Assembly: GCA_016716335.1 (NCBI GenBank)
Contig: JADJWN010000005.1
Span: forward strand, 212,788-276,787
Length of the DNA stretch: 64,000 bases
From: Saprospiraceae bacterium
Lineage (GTDB): Bacteria > Bacteroidota > Bacteroidia > Chitinophagales > Saprospiraceae
Direction of reading: 5' to 3'
Part shown: one piece after another, positions 20,968-29,181 of the stretch
How the letters are laid out: each line of letters opens with the position of its first letter
Numbering within the stretch: position 1 is the stretch's first letter
Notes under the pieces: model-generated
What the model was told of the DNA's origin: nothing
The model's database searches: none
The model's input: the letters and a program-made list of their open reading frames with translations, nothing else
Program-made: the position numbers and the translations under genes

Positions 20968-22092
20968 ATGAATACCTCAACCTTAACACAAACCCACGAA
21001 GTCAAAGATACCTTCCCTATCAACGGGACAGACTTCATTGAATTTTATGTTGGCAATGCCAAACAGGCCAGCCTATACTACATGCACTGCTTTGGCTTTG
21101 ATCTGATTGCATACAAGGGGCCTGAGACTGGTTCCAGAGATGTGGTTTCCTATGTGCTGCAACAGGGTAAAATACGATTTGTAATCACTTCTGCATTACA
21201 ACCTGATCACGAGATACTGCGACATGTGGCAAAACACGGAGATGGGGTAAAAGTCCTGGCACTTTGGGTGGATGATGCCAAAGAAGCCTACCATAAGGCC
21301 ATTGAAAGAGGAGCAGAGAGTGCTTTTGAACCCATGGAGCTCAGGGATGAAAACGGAGTGGTCAGACTGGCCGGTATCAAAACTTACGGTGAGACTATCC
21401 ACACACTGGTAGAACGCAAAGATTATCACGGAGCGTTTATGCCCGGATTCCAGCCCAAAAAATCAGAATACAAGGCTACTCCTATCGGTTTGAAATATGT
21501 CGATCACTGCGTGGGCAATGTCGAATTGGGACAGATGAACAGATGGGTAAAATTTTATGAAGATGTGCTGGGATTCAAATTGCTGGTCACATTTGACGAT
21601 AAGGATATCTCCACAGAATACACTGCCCTTATGAGCAAAGTGGTGAGTAATGGCAACGGATACATCAAGTTTCCGATCAATGAGCCCGCACAGGGCAAAA
21701 AGAAATCACAGATAGAGGAATATCTGGATTTTTACAAGGGAGCCGGCGTACAGCATATAGCCGTAGCCACAGATGACATACTGCATACCGTTCAGGCGCT
21801 CAGAGACAATGGTGTGGAATTTCTGTATGTACCTGAAAACTATTACGAAACCGTACTGGAGAGAGTAGGACATATAGATGAAGATATCGAAGATCTGAAG
21901 CGACTGAATATCCTCGTGGATCGGGATGACGAAGGCTATCTGCTCCAGATATTTACCAAGCCTGTACAGGACCGACCCACTGTGTTTTATGAGATCATTC
22001 AGCGGCATGGAGCCAGGTCATTCGGCAAAGGCAACTTCAAAGCCCTGTTTGAAGCTATTGAAAGAGAGCAGGCATTAAGAGGTACACTGTAA
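20968..22092 (+). CDS. hpd: 4-hydroxyphenylpyruvate dioxygenase
   Basis: Converts 4-hydroxyphenylpyruvate to homogentisate with Fe(II) and O2. The 374-residue protein has two vicinal-oxygen-chelate halves. Iron ligands are expected in YVDHCVGNVE, GVQHIAVATDDI and the C-terminal PTVFYEIIQRHG, all present; GFGKGNFKALFEAIE-type tail sequence (here SFGKGNFKALFEAIE) is also typical. It follows hmgA by 95 nt and ends in a strong terminator. Confidence 0.97.
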   Translation: MNTSTLTQTHEVKDTFPINGTDFIEFYVGNAKQASLYYMHCFGFDLIAYKGPETGSRDVVSYVLQQGKIRFVITSALQPDHEILRHVAKHGDGVKVLALWVDDAKEAYHKAIERGAESAFEPMELRDENGVVRLAGIKTYGETIHTLVERKDYHGAFMPGFQPKKSEYKATPIGLKYVDHCVGNVELGQMNRWVKFYEDVLGFKLLVTFDDKDISTEYTALMSKVVSNGNGYIKFPINEPAQGKKKSQIEEYLDFYKGAGVQHIAVATDDILHTVQALRDNGVEFLYVPENYYETVLERVGHIDEDIEDLKRLNILVDRDDEGYLLQIFTKPVQDRPTVFYEIIQRHGARSFGKGNFKALFEAIEREQALRGTL

Positions 22093-22111
22093 AGTTTAGA
22101 TACATACTGTC

Positions 22112-22147
22112 AAAAAGGTGGATGGCTTTGTCCATCCGCCTTTTTTA
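22112..22147 (+). terminator. Rho-independent terminator of marR-hmgA-hpd
   Basis: GGTGGATGG and CCATCCGCC form a 9-bp stem (one G-T pair) with a 6-nt loop, followed by TTTTTT, 20 nt after the hpd stop. The flanking A- and T-runs could also let it act on the opposite strand. Confidence 0.85.
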
Positions 22148-22157
22148 TCTGAATTAA

Positions 22158-22220
22158 TCAATCATATTCACTGGATACATCCAAAGGAAAACAGCTTATG
22201 ATTAAAATAGTATTTTTCAT
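22158..22220 (-). pseudogene. Remnant of the start of an SprB-like gene
   Basis: The first codons (MKNTILII) are the same as those of the large SprB-repeat gene starting at 37051, including the distance to the upstream lipoprotein stop. After 22198 the similarity stops abruptly and the frame ends within 13 codons. It marks the left end of a duplicated block and has no likely function. Confidence 0.65.
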
Positions 22221-22487
22221 ATTTCTATTTATTATTTTCATCAGATAATAATACGATTTTATCGTCTTCCCAGGCTTTTTTGATGAGTGGATAAAGAGCA
22301 TTGTAAAATGCATCATAACAGTCCTTTTCGTTAGTCTCATTATCCCAGAGTATATGTGAAGCGATAAATATATTGGGATCAAGCCCGTCAATTGATTTAA
22401 TTTTAGGCTGCACAATGTTGAAATAAAATTTCACGCCTACATTCGTACAATCACCATGGCCCATTGAGTCGTGGCGGTTTTTGCTCA
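22198..22487. repeat. Duplicated segment, copy A (partner 37029-37318)
   Basis: About 290 bp, nearly identical in DNA to 37029-37318, with only a few substitutions seen. It covers the start of the downstream gene and the last 85 or so codons of a lipoprotein gene. Beyond 22487 the two loci diverge sharply although the proteins remain distantly alike, which suggests gene conversion. Confidence 0.85.
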
Positions 22488-22956
22488 TATATAAAAGACA
22501 AATTTCAAATGATTTATTAGTATTCCAAGTTTTAAGAGTTTTAACTAAATCTTGATTTGAAATCATCATGGGACTTAAATGTTTGAAATTAGGTTGATTT
22601 AAATAATAAAATCTGGTATTAAAAAATGAATACAGATAAGCATCGGATTTATAATTTATTAAGCTATCATTCTGAGCAAGCTTTACAGCAATATTTAATA
22701 ATGTACCAATGCCATAATTTTTATAAAAATTAATATTTAAAGCATCGTATGTAAAATTTAATAAAACATTTTTGTAACATTCGAAGAATTCAATTTCACT
22801 AAATTGATCATTTGTAATGCAATTTGTATCAAATTCAATTTTTGCATTATATATTGAATCCTTACTGTCAGGTGTAAATTTTGGATTTGGGAGATTTGAA
22901 TTCACCTTACAGCTAATTAAAAAGGAAAGAAGTATTAAAATTATAGTATATCTCAT
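22225..22956 (-). CDS. Lipoprotein of the duplicated zincin module, copy A
   Basis: A 243-residue protein with a lipoprotein signal (LLSFLISCK, lipobox Cys at about residue 16). I know no named family. It is a paralogue of the protein at 37056-37802: the C-terminal 85 residues, from HDSMGHGDCTNVGVKFYF to LLSDENNK, are almost identical, while the N-terminal half is only distantly alike (shared FFECY/LFDCY, NDS, WN patterns). It follows the tail of a truncated zincin gene by 3 nt, the same order as in copy B. A role as partner, inhibitor or immunity protein of the zincin is conceivable but unproven. Confidence 0.7.
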   Translation of the reverse strand: MRYTIILILLSFLISCKVNSNLPNPKFTPDSKDSIYNAKIEFDTNCITNDQFSEIEFFECYKNVLLNFTYDALNINFYKNYGIGTLLNIAVKLAQNDSLINYKSDAYLYSFFNTRFYYLNQPNFKHLSPMMISNQDLVKTLKTWNTNKSFEICLLYMSKNRHDSMGHGDCTNVGVKFYFNIVQPKIKSIDGLDPNIFIASHILWDNETNEKDCYDAFYNALYPLIKKAWEDDKIVLLSDENNK

Positions 22957-22959
22957 AAC

Positions 22960-23119
22960 TTAATTATTATATGAATTTGTCAAAATTTTTTTCCATTGGT
23001 ATTGTCTAATTATGTTTGATCTATAATTTGATGTACTAAAAATAAAATTTTGATAATCATGAATATTAAAAGGACCAGGAGTGGGATTCATGTCCCCTTC
23101 AAATCTAAGATGATCAGTA
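22960..23119 (-). pseudogene. C-terminal remnant of a secreted zincin, cut by IS3
   Basis: Reading on the minus strand gives about 52 codons, including GPFNIHDYQNFIFSTSNYRS and IIRQYQWKKIL, then stop at 22960. This matches the last residues of the zincin at 37792-39438 (MVPDIQNFMFSAYNFRFNRI, RQYQWKKIL). The frame stops abruptly at 23119, where the IS3 inverted repeat begins. The catalytic part is gone, so it is a clear relic of a second zincin copy. Confidence 0.85.
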
Positions 23120-23353
23120 TGTTTTGCCCCTAATTAAATGAACACTGAATAAGACCTGAGGTTGAGACAGGATTTTGTACATTCAAAATTTGTACTCATC
23201 TTTGTCATGACGGACGACCGACGGTGACGTTTTGTACCGAAGGCAGATAGCTCAGGCCTGACTATCTTTTTAGGACTCTTCGACTCATTGGCGGACTCCC
23301 TATAGTTCAGTATTACCCGAAGGTAGTATTTTTTTATGATCCAAAGGTGATTT

Positions 23354-24181
23354 TTAGCCCAGTCCGTGTAACAACCACTTTTGGTTGTACTTAGTTACGA
23401 ATTCTGAAATTTTCTCCCTGGCTTCCTCCAGTTGTTGGATTGACCCTATATGCAACAGTTGTTCTTTTAGTGTTCGGTGAAATCGTTCTATCACCCCATT
23501 GGACTGTGAGCTTCTTACAAATGCTGAGCTTTTCTCAATACCGAGAAATTGGATTTCTCTGTCAAAGTCCCTGGAGTCAAATTGGGTGCGGTGATCTACC
23601 CTGAGTTTGAGGCTGTGAACCTGGCAGATATTGTGGCTTACCTGACCAAATTCGTTCCTTACTGCATTACGGATGGCTTCCATGGCCTCTTTTACTGTGG
23701 ATTTGACAGATACATGCCAACCCTTGATTTCACTGTTGTAATGGTCGGTGACGCCCATAAAATAGATTTTGCCTATCCCGGTACGAAACTCTTTGATATC
23801 CATTCCCCATAGTTCATTGGGCCGGCATGTCAATATCTTTCCATTATGCTCGTACCGCTCCGGATGTGTCCGATACTCCTGTTTGCACAATAGCTTGTGT
23901 GTACTCATGATTCTTCGGAGACGTTCTTTAGCTACGACTATTCCCTTTTCTTCCTTAAGTCTGACTTTGATTTTTTTATATCCTTCCATGTAGAATACCG
24001 GATCAGCCAGATAGGCTTTTACTGCCTCAAGTACCTCCGCATCTGAAATGCCCGCTTTCGGTCCCGGCTTTTTCCTGACCGCAACAGCCTGACGCTTGTC
24101 GTACCATGCCCCTACACTCAGCTGTGTCACGCTCAATATCTGCCTGATAGTGCTCTCAGGGCACAACTGTTTTAACTCCAT
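23354..24181 (-). CDS. IS3-family transposase OrfB (DDE integrase)
   Basis: The 275-residue protein has an rve/DDE domain: first Asp in ELWGMDIKEFRTG, second in LRVDHRTQFDSRDF, Glu in SSQSNGVIERFHRTLKEQL. Upstream is an HTH-like region with GYKKIKVRLKEEKGIVV. The C-terminus stops at HGLG, but the frame after the TAA reads KSPLDHKKILPSG, which resembles the usual C-terminal GxxSP tail, so the stop may be a late nonsense mutation removing about 18 residues. It is in the -1 frame relative to OrfA. Confidence 0.88.
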   Translation of the reverse strand: MELKQLCPESTIRQILSVTQLSVGAWYDKRQAVAVRKKPGPKAGISDAEVLEAVKAYLADPVFYMEGYKKIKVRLKEEKGIVVAKERLRRIMSTHKLLCKQEYRTHPERYEHNGKILTCRPNELWGMDIKEFRTGIGKIYFMGVTDHYNSEIKGWHVSVKSTVKEAMEAIRNAVRNEFGQVSHNICQVHSLKLRVDHRTQFDSRDFDREIQFLGIEKSSAFVRSSQSNGVIERFHRTLKEQLLHIGSIQQLEEAREKISEFVTKYNQKWLLHGLG

Positions 24182-24183
24182 GG

Positions 24184-24471
24184 CTATTTTTCTTTTATCT
24201 GTCGAATCAATTCCATCTTTTTTTTATACAGATCCAGCTCCATAGCCTGGCGACCGATGATGGCCTGTGCCTCCCGAAGGCGTCGCTCCTCCGGATGCTT
24301 ACGAAAGCCATCCTTGCCTTTCTCTAAAAACATATTTTGCCACTCGCTCAACTGACTGGCACTGACGTTGTATTGTCTGCACAGTTCGTCCAGTGACTCT
24401 CCTCGCAACAATCTGAGTACCGCTTCTACCTTCTTGTTGGCACTCATCCTTTCTTTTTTCTTGTTTTCCAT
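24184..24471 (-). CDS. IS3-family transposase OrfA (HTH)
   Basis: A 95-residue protein with a helix-turn-helix (LLRGESLDELCRQYNVSASQ) and a C-terminal leucine-zipper-like helix. Near the end the coding strand has A8G (24217-24225); a -1 slip there enters a frame that stays open through to OrfB, giving the usual OrfAB fusion transposase. This is the standard expression mode of IS3 elements. Confidence 0.88.
   Translation of the reverse strand: MENKKKERMSANKKVEAVLRLLRGESLDELCRQYNVSASQLSEWQNMFLEKGKDGFRKHPEERRLREAQAIIGRQAMELDLYKKKMELIRQIKEK
24217..24225 (-). promoter_or_regulatory. Programmed -1 frameshift site of IS3
   Basis: On the minus strand eight A are followed by G, containing the A AAA AAG slippery heptamer in the OrfA frame. 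After the slip the new frame reads DGIDSTDKRKIAMELKQ without a stop and enters OrfB. Frame arithmetic of the two ORFs agrees with a -1 shift. Confidence 0.7.
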
Positions 24472-24620
24472 GACACTAAATTAAGGTTAATTACAAAAAA
24501 TTTAAGCTTATTTAGTGTTCGCATTTAATTGAGGGCAAGACACATTATGGTTATATGATTCCAAAACCATCTTTAAACAGATTGGACCGCAATCCATTTC
24601 ATCAAGTTGTCTTACAAATT

Positions 24621-26636
24621 TCATTCTAAGCAATTAGTAATATAGAAGTTCTTTTTCGTCGAAAGATTATAGCCTTCAGGCCAGAGATGTTTAAATGATT
24701 TAAGACATTTACAAGCCTCTAAATCATTTTTTAGCTCTATATACAATTGAGCAATTCTTGAATAATAAGACCCAATTAATTTATTGTTTATTAAAGTATC
24801 ATTCGTAACATCTTTCAACATCTGGCTTAAGCCAATTATTCCATATTGAAAGTAAACATTTGATAATTCTGATTGAGGACTTTTATTCTTCATTCTGAAT
24901 CCTTCTTTTATAATTTCGCTGACTAAGCCCTCTTTGCAATTAGAGCAACCAAAGTCTTGCTTGATAATATGCTCAAATCCATTAATACCTATAATTGAAT
25001 CAATAAAATAATTAATTTCAACCAACACAGGTATTGGATACATTTCTTTAATCAAAATCTTATCCAGCAAATTATTATAATTGGTCTGGTTATCTAAATA
25101 TATGGCTCGCAGTTTTCTATTTAACAATTTTGTGTTCAAAGAGTCTTTCCAATCTATCGTTGATAAATATAGTTGTCTATCGACCTTGTATAGATTAGTC
25201 ACTATATTAAGTGCCCACTGATTGATGTAAGGATCATTAAATTTTGAATATATTCTTGATTGCTCTAAATCTAATATGGGCGATATTGATATTATAGAAT
25301 TCGCATATCCATGTTTTTGAATATTGTAAGGTTGATAAACGATCAAATTATTATGATAATTTTTTAACTCCCGAAATGCATCAAAGTAGAAGTCATTATC
25401 AATAAAATAAATAGGAAGTGGTATTGAATCTATACTATGATCTAAATATTTTAGACGAAATCCTAATAAAGGAGATTCTAAAAGTATTTTCCTATAATTT
25501 TCATTTAAATGAGCTAATAGGCTAGTGTCAACAAAAAACTTGGAAGTATCAGCGTAGCTGTGTAAATTATTGGGTTGAAATAAAAACTGTTGATATATAT
25601 TTGTAAACTTCACATTGCCAAGTACATAGAAATCTTGGTTATTATTCATGGCATTTTCATACAATAAAAACTTAGTTCGAAGCGAATTTTTATCAAAACT
25701 AAGTGCGATTTCACCTTCAATAACACTGGGAATTCCAGACTCATCAAACCTAAAATTTAAAACCAATTGCTCAAATAAAATGCTACTACCATCAGCAACT
25801 CGAAAAAAAGGAAGGTTGGCATTGCTATTTATGATGTATGATGAATTGATAACCTTTTTCTTTGATAAATCCACTGTTATAAGACATGTCTGATCTTGCG
25901 ACTCTAGCCTAAGTTTTATTTGGTCACTATTGCATGATTCACATTCCACCAAGTTAATCGTGTGTTGTTTCCTTATTAGTTTTTGCGCTGTGAGCAATGA
26001 AAAGTTTCTGGAAGCATGAAAAGGATTAAGATATTTTAACAGTAGCTGCTCAACATCAAGACTTAAAAATGGGGCTTCACTTGTAAATTCGAAGCTTCCA
26101 TAATTTAACCATTTATCTGAAAAAATACAACCATTCCCTACTGAATAGTTTACTGTTATGTTTGAAGTAATTTTATCAACAACTCTTTCATTTATAATAT
26201 TTCTTAATAAATAATTAAATGAAATTTGCCTTTGAAAATCACTTTTTTTATAATCCCTGAATATCCCATTTAATAATTTATGAAAATCCGTTTTTTCTTT
26301 TTTGGCTAGTACTGTTATTTCTTCTAAATTATGTGATTTAGATTTTAGAAATAATGTGTCATTATTTATTAATTGATTACAGCTTATTGTCTGGTCTATG
26401 TAGTTAAGATGTGTCACTTGAAAACTTTTATCTACACAAAGAGGTAGATAAACTGTACCTACACTATCACTTATAGTGCTAAAGTTCTCTAAATAGACAA
26501 ATGCAAAACTAACAGGGTGCATTGATTCTTTATCAAGTAATACTAATTTAGTATTTTGTGCGAAAGAAAACAAAGGAATACCGATTGCGACAACAATGAA
26601 AATTGATATAGTATTAAATTTCAGGCTCATATTCAC
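24621..26636 (-). CDS. Secreted carboxypeptidase-regulatory-domain protein
   Basis: The 671-residue protein has a signal peptide (residues 1-26, ending FSFAQ), then a carboxypeptidase-regulatory-like beta domain (about 27-110: HPVSFAFVYLENFSTISDSVG, closing with HNLEEITVLAKK), the pattern of proteins related to TonB-dependent-receptor plugs. The rest is unrecognised and helical at the end. Its start overlaps the end of a SPASM-domain remnant by 23 nt (17 nt from the alternative Met at 26630), so the two were one operon. Base composition is AT-rich. Function unknown. Confidence 0.7.
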   Translation of the reverse strand: MNMSLKFNTISIFIVVAIGIPLFSFAQNTKLVLLDKESMHPVSFAFVYLENFSTISDSVGTVYLPLCVDKSFQVTHLNYIDQTISCNQLINNDTLFLKSKSHNLEEITVLAKKEKTDFHKLLNGIFRDYKKSDFQRQISFNYLLRNIINERVVDKITSNITVNYSVGNGCIFSDKWLNYGSFEFTSEAPFLSLDVEQLLLKYLNPFHASRNFSLLTAQKLIRKQHTINLVECESCNSDQIKLRLESQDQTCLITVDLSKKKVINSSYIINSNANLPFFRVADGSSILFEQLVLNFRFDESGIPSVIEGEIALSFDKNSLRTKFLLYENAMNNNQDFYVLGNVKFTNIYQQFLFQPNNLHSYADTSKFFVDTSLLAHLNENYRKILLESPLLGFRLKYLDHSIDSIPLPIYFIDNDFYFDAFRELKNYHNNLIVYQPYNIQKHGYANSIISISPILDLEQSRIYSKFNDPYINQWALNIVTNLYKVDRQLYLSTIDWKDSLNTKLLNRKLRAIYLDNQTNYNNLLDKILIKEMYPIPVLVEINYFIDSIIGINGFEHIIKQDFGCSNCKEGLVSEIIKEGFRMKNKSPQSELSNVYFQYGIIGLSQMLKDVTNDTLINNKLIGSYYSRIAQLYIELKNDLEACKCLKSFKHLWPEGYNLSTKKNFYITNCLE

Positions 26637-26843
26637 ATTTTTCCTTTAATGAAAATAACTCTTGATCGACATGTATCAGTTGTGAATCATCCAAGCATAT
26701 GTCTCTAAATTCACATTTTCTGCACTGGATTATATTTTGTCTCTTAGTAAGCCAGTTCCCTTTAGAAATCAATTTTTCAATAGCATTACTTATCGGTTCT
26801 ACATTCAAATCACCCAAAAAGTCTTTATTTCTATAGCCATTTG
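26614..26843 (-). pseudogene. SPASM-domain tail of a radical-SAM peptide maturase
   Basis: About 75 codons, open at the 5' side up to the IS4 boundary, end in CRKCEFRDICLDD then LKEKCEYEPEI. The spacing CxxCxxxxxC plus a late Cys is that of auxiliary Fe-S (SPASM) domains. The CEFRxIC pattern is closest to grasp-with-spasm maturases of Bacteroidota, which modify ribosomal peptides; the family's usual DC after the third Cys is DD here. The radical-SAM CxxxCxxC core is missing: sequence across the IS4 element is an unrelated gene. No ATP-grasp partner or precursor peptide is seen. Confidence 0.6.
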
Positions 26844-27998
26844 CTCAGCACATGACAAAAAAACAAATAGCCATACGTAATTGTTTGATTTGTAACACAT
26901 TAAACCTTAATTACGATGGCTACAGGCAAATTTACAAATCTTGCCTGGGAATTGTATGAGAACCTACCGACCTTAACAAAACCAAGAACTGATTTTATTG
27001 CACTATTTATCTTATCCATCCTAAAAGTAGTAGGAACAGTCAACCTGGTAAAAGTGGCAATCGGAATGACCACCGATGCAGATACAAATTCGAATTATCG
27101 AAGGATTCAACGATTTATGGATCAAGTCAGATGGTGTTTCCAAAGCCTGGTACCTTTGATATTAAAATGGAGTGGTATTGACGGACCGCTGACCTTGGTG
27201 ATAGACAGGACGAACTGGAAGTTGGGAAAGAGTGACATCAACATTCTTTGTGTGAGTGTTTTGGGTGAGCAGTTTTGCGTTCTGCTCATATGGAAGTTAT
27301 TACCCAAACGAGGCAACAGTTCTCAGCAGGAAAGGATAGATTTGATTTCCGAATTACTGCTCATCCCGGGATTACCCGATATAAAAGTTATGATCGGACA
27401 TCGTGAATTCGTGGGGGCTACCTGGTTTAAATTTCTCAAAGACAATAAGATAGGAATATTAATCAGGCTCAAAGACAACCAAAGAGTAAAGCGATATGGT
27501 AAATATCATAAGGTGGCCAATATCATCAAAGGTAATACCCGACGTACGGTGCAATGTGATGGTAAAAAATACCGGATGGCGGATGTACAAATTTACATAC
27601 ATGGTTTCAGGTACAGGAACTCCGACGGCAAAATAGAAAACCTGATAGTGGCATCATTTGAAAAGGAAACGAAAGTGAGTAAGGAATACTCGGACAGATG
27701 GCACATAGAGGTTATGTTCAAAAACTTTAAGTCCAATGGATTTGACATGGAAAGCACCCATGTCACAGATTTGGGAAGGCTTGAGACACTGTTTGGATTG
27801 TTGACCTTGGGTTATATCTGTGCAATAAATGCAGGAAAAATAATTAAAGAAGAAAAACCAAAATTATTTGAAATTTCAGCCAACGGTAGACCGAAATTAA
27901 GTATATTTAGAGCCGGATTTGATGAATTAATGAATGTGCTTCTCAATGGATTTACTAAAAGGCTTAACCTGATTTTTAAATTTTTGTCATGTGCTTAG
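26844..27998 (+). mobile_element. IS4-family insertion sequence
   Basis: The 1155-bp element has terminal inverted repeats CTCAGCACATGACAAAAA (left) and CTAAGCACATGACAAAAA (right, reversed). It encodes one transposase whose stop codon lies in the right repeat. The flanks share no target duplication, and the left flank is a truncated SPASM gene, so neighbouring DNA was probably lost after insertion. Confidence 0.85.
26916..27998 (+). CDS. IS4-family transposase, second catalytic Asp replaced
   Basis: The 360-residue DDE transposase has the first Asp in LVIDRTNWKLGK and the YREK signature as YSDRWHIEVMFKNFK (Y-x2-R-x3-E-x6-K), which contains the catalytic Glu. The second Asp normally lies in a DREFIG motif; here the sequence is GHREFVGATWF, with His in its place. 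One base change (GAT to CAT) would explain it. The protein is otherwise full length. If the His is real the element is probably inactive. Confidence 0.88.
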   Translation: MATGKFTNLAWELYENLPTLTKPRTDFIALFILSILKVVGTVNLVKVAIGMTTDADTNSNYRRIQRFMDQVRWCFQSLVPLILKWSGIDGPLTLVIDRTNWKLGKSDINILCVSVLGEQFCVLLIWKLLPKRGNSSQQERIDLISELLLIPGLPDIKVMIGHREFVGATWFKFLKDNKIGILIRLKDNQRVKRYGKYHKVANIIKGNTRRTVQCDGKKYRMADVQIYIHGFRYRNSDGKIENLIVASFEKETKVSKEYSDRWHIEVMFKNFKSNGFDMESTHVTDLGRLETLFGLLTLGYICAINAGKIIKEEKPKLFEISANGRPKLSIFRAGFDELMNVLLNGFTKRLNLIFKFLSCA

Positions 27999-29146
27999 TC
28001 AACAATCAATGAGTTAAGCTGATCCACAATAGTTTTGGGTAATGTTTGATTTTTTAATATAAGTTTTTTAATCATTGATGTACCCACTCCATCTATCATC
28101 AGTAGTGCTTTATCATGAAATTTTTCACCTTTCTGAGCAAGTTTCACTAAGGCTTTTAAAACAGCACTTTCGTTTTCAGCAACTTTCAAAATGTGGTTAT
28201 TTATCGTTCTGGAAAAATAATCTCTTAGTTTTTCATCAGGCATTTCAGGGAAGTCTTTAGCTAATTTTTCAATGACTAATTCCACCAATTCATCATCATG
28301 ATTTTTTGCCAAATAATGTACAAAGGTCCATGTGTTGGTTTTGTTGCCCAAAGTATCGTGTCTTAATACTTCCTTTAGGGCTTCTACCATGGCAGGGTTT
28401 TTTATTTTAGCAATAGTAATATAGTTAGAAAATAAAAATCTCTCCTCATCACTTGCAAAATAAGGTATGACTTTATTTTCTTCAATTTTTTTTATAACAA
28501 ACGGAGCTATTTCGTCAATGTATGGGTCAATGTAGTAAAATGGTGTATAACCTTGAAACCATGCAGGTTCAATTAACTTTCTATATCTTTTATTGAAAAT
28601 TAACCATTGATTAGTATATGTTGCTCTATTCTTTTTGTCATTGTGTATTCCTCTTACAAGTAAAAACTGATTATAAAAAAAATCAAACTTTTCTTTTGCG
28701 GTAAAATGACGTATATAAAGTCCTTTTAAAATACGTTCAAAACCTTCCATTATATTTATCTGATTTCTTACAGAATCACAAGGATAAATATTGTCCTTAT
28801 TTACTTTCTGCCATTCTTTTTCAAAAATATCAACAAAATCGTCATACATCATCATTAATGGAGTCATCAGGCTTGTATCTCCTGTGTGTAAAATTTCTTC
28901 CATTACATTCATTACCTGATTGTAATTGGGTTGATTTTTACGTATGTAAATACTACTATCTATAAGGTGGTTTCTGCATTTTTTAAGATAATCTATCAAA
29001 AGTACACTATCCTGATTTTGGGGAAATAATGCTGTTTTAAGCTTATCTATCAATGCAGTATTTTGGGCTGTACAAGGATTATACCATGTAACTGCCAGTA
29101 GTGTACATATTGCGATAATATATTGCTTTTCAATAAAGTGTTTCAT
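27995..29146 (-). CDS. Secreted helical-repeat protein, possibly 3'-truncated by IS4
   Basis: The 383-residue protein has a signal peptide (residues 1-28, ending PCTAQ) and is otherwise mostly alpha-helical. The last 150 residues look like short HEAT-like repeats (VEALKEVLRHDTLG, VELVIEKLAKDFPE, LKALVKLAQKGEK). I do not recognise a family. Its stop codon TAA lies inside the right inverted repeat of the IS4 element, so the original C-terminus may have been cut off. It follows the HEVEH protein by 35 nt in the same direction and is probably cotranscribed. Confidence 0.65.
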   Translation of the reverse strand: MKHFIEKQYIIAICTLLAVTWYNPCTAQNTALIDKLKTALFPQNQDSVLLIDYLKKCRNHLIDSSIYIRKNQPNYNQVMNVMEEILHTGDTSLMTPLMMMYDDFVDIFEKEWQKVNKDNIYPCDSVRNQINIMEGFERILKGLYIRHFTAKEKFDFFYNQFLLVRGIHNDKKNRATYTNQWLIFNKRYRKLIEPAWFQGYTPFYYIDPYIDEIAPFVIKKIEENKVIPYFASDEERFLFSNYITIAKIKNPAMVEALKEVLRHDTLGNKTNTWTFVHYLAKNHDDELVELVIEKLAKDFPEMPDEKLRDYFSRTINNHILKVAENESAVLKALVKLAQKGEKFHDKALLMIDGVGTSMIKKLILKNQTLPKTIVDQLNSLIVD

Positions 29147-29181
29147 CAGGGATATATTTTGGTTTTAAAGTTATCATAAGT

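Larger units (their letters stand above)
23120..24542 (-). mobile_element. IS3-family insertion sequence
   Basis: A 1423-bp element bounded by imperfect inverted repeats of about 35 bp: the left end begins TGTTTTGCCCCTAATTAAAT and the right end, reversed, TGTCTTGCCCTCAATTAAAT; both go on to AACACT-AATAAG. Ends are TG...CA as in IS3 elements. It carries orfA and orfB with an A8G frameshift site. I found no matching target duplication in the flanks, so deletion or recombination next to the element is likely. Confidence 0.88.

Noticed and set aside
22158..22415. 85-codon minus-strand ORF beginning MCSLKLNQL
   Set aside because: It is mostly the lipoprotein gene read in another frame; only its last 21 codons (a remnant gene start) have meaning. 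The same shadow precedes the true start at 37051.
23120..27998. A single composite transposon bounded by the two IS elements
   Set aside because: The elements are from different families (IS3 and IS4) with unrelated ends, so they cannot act together as one unit.
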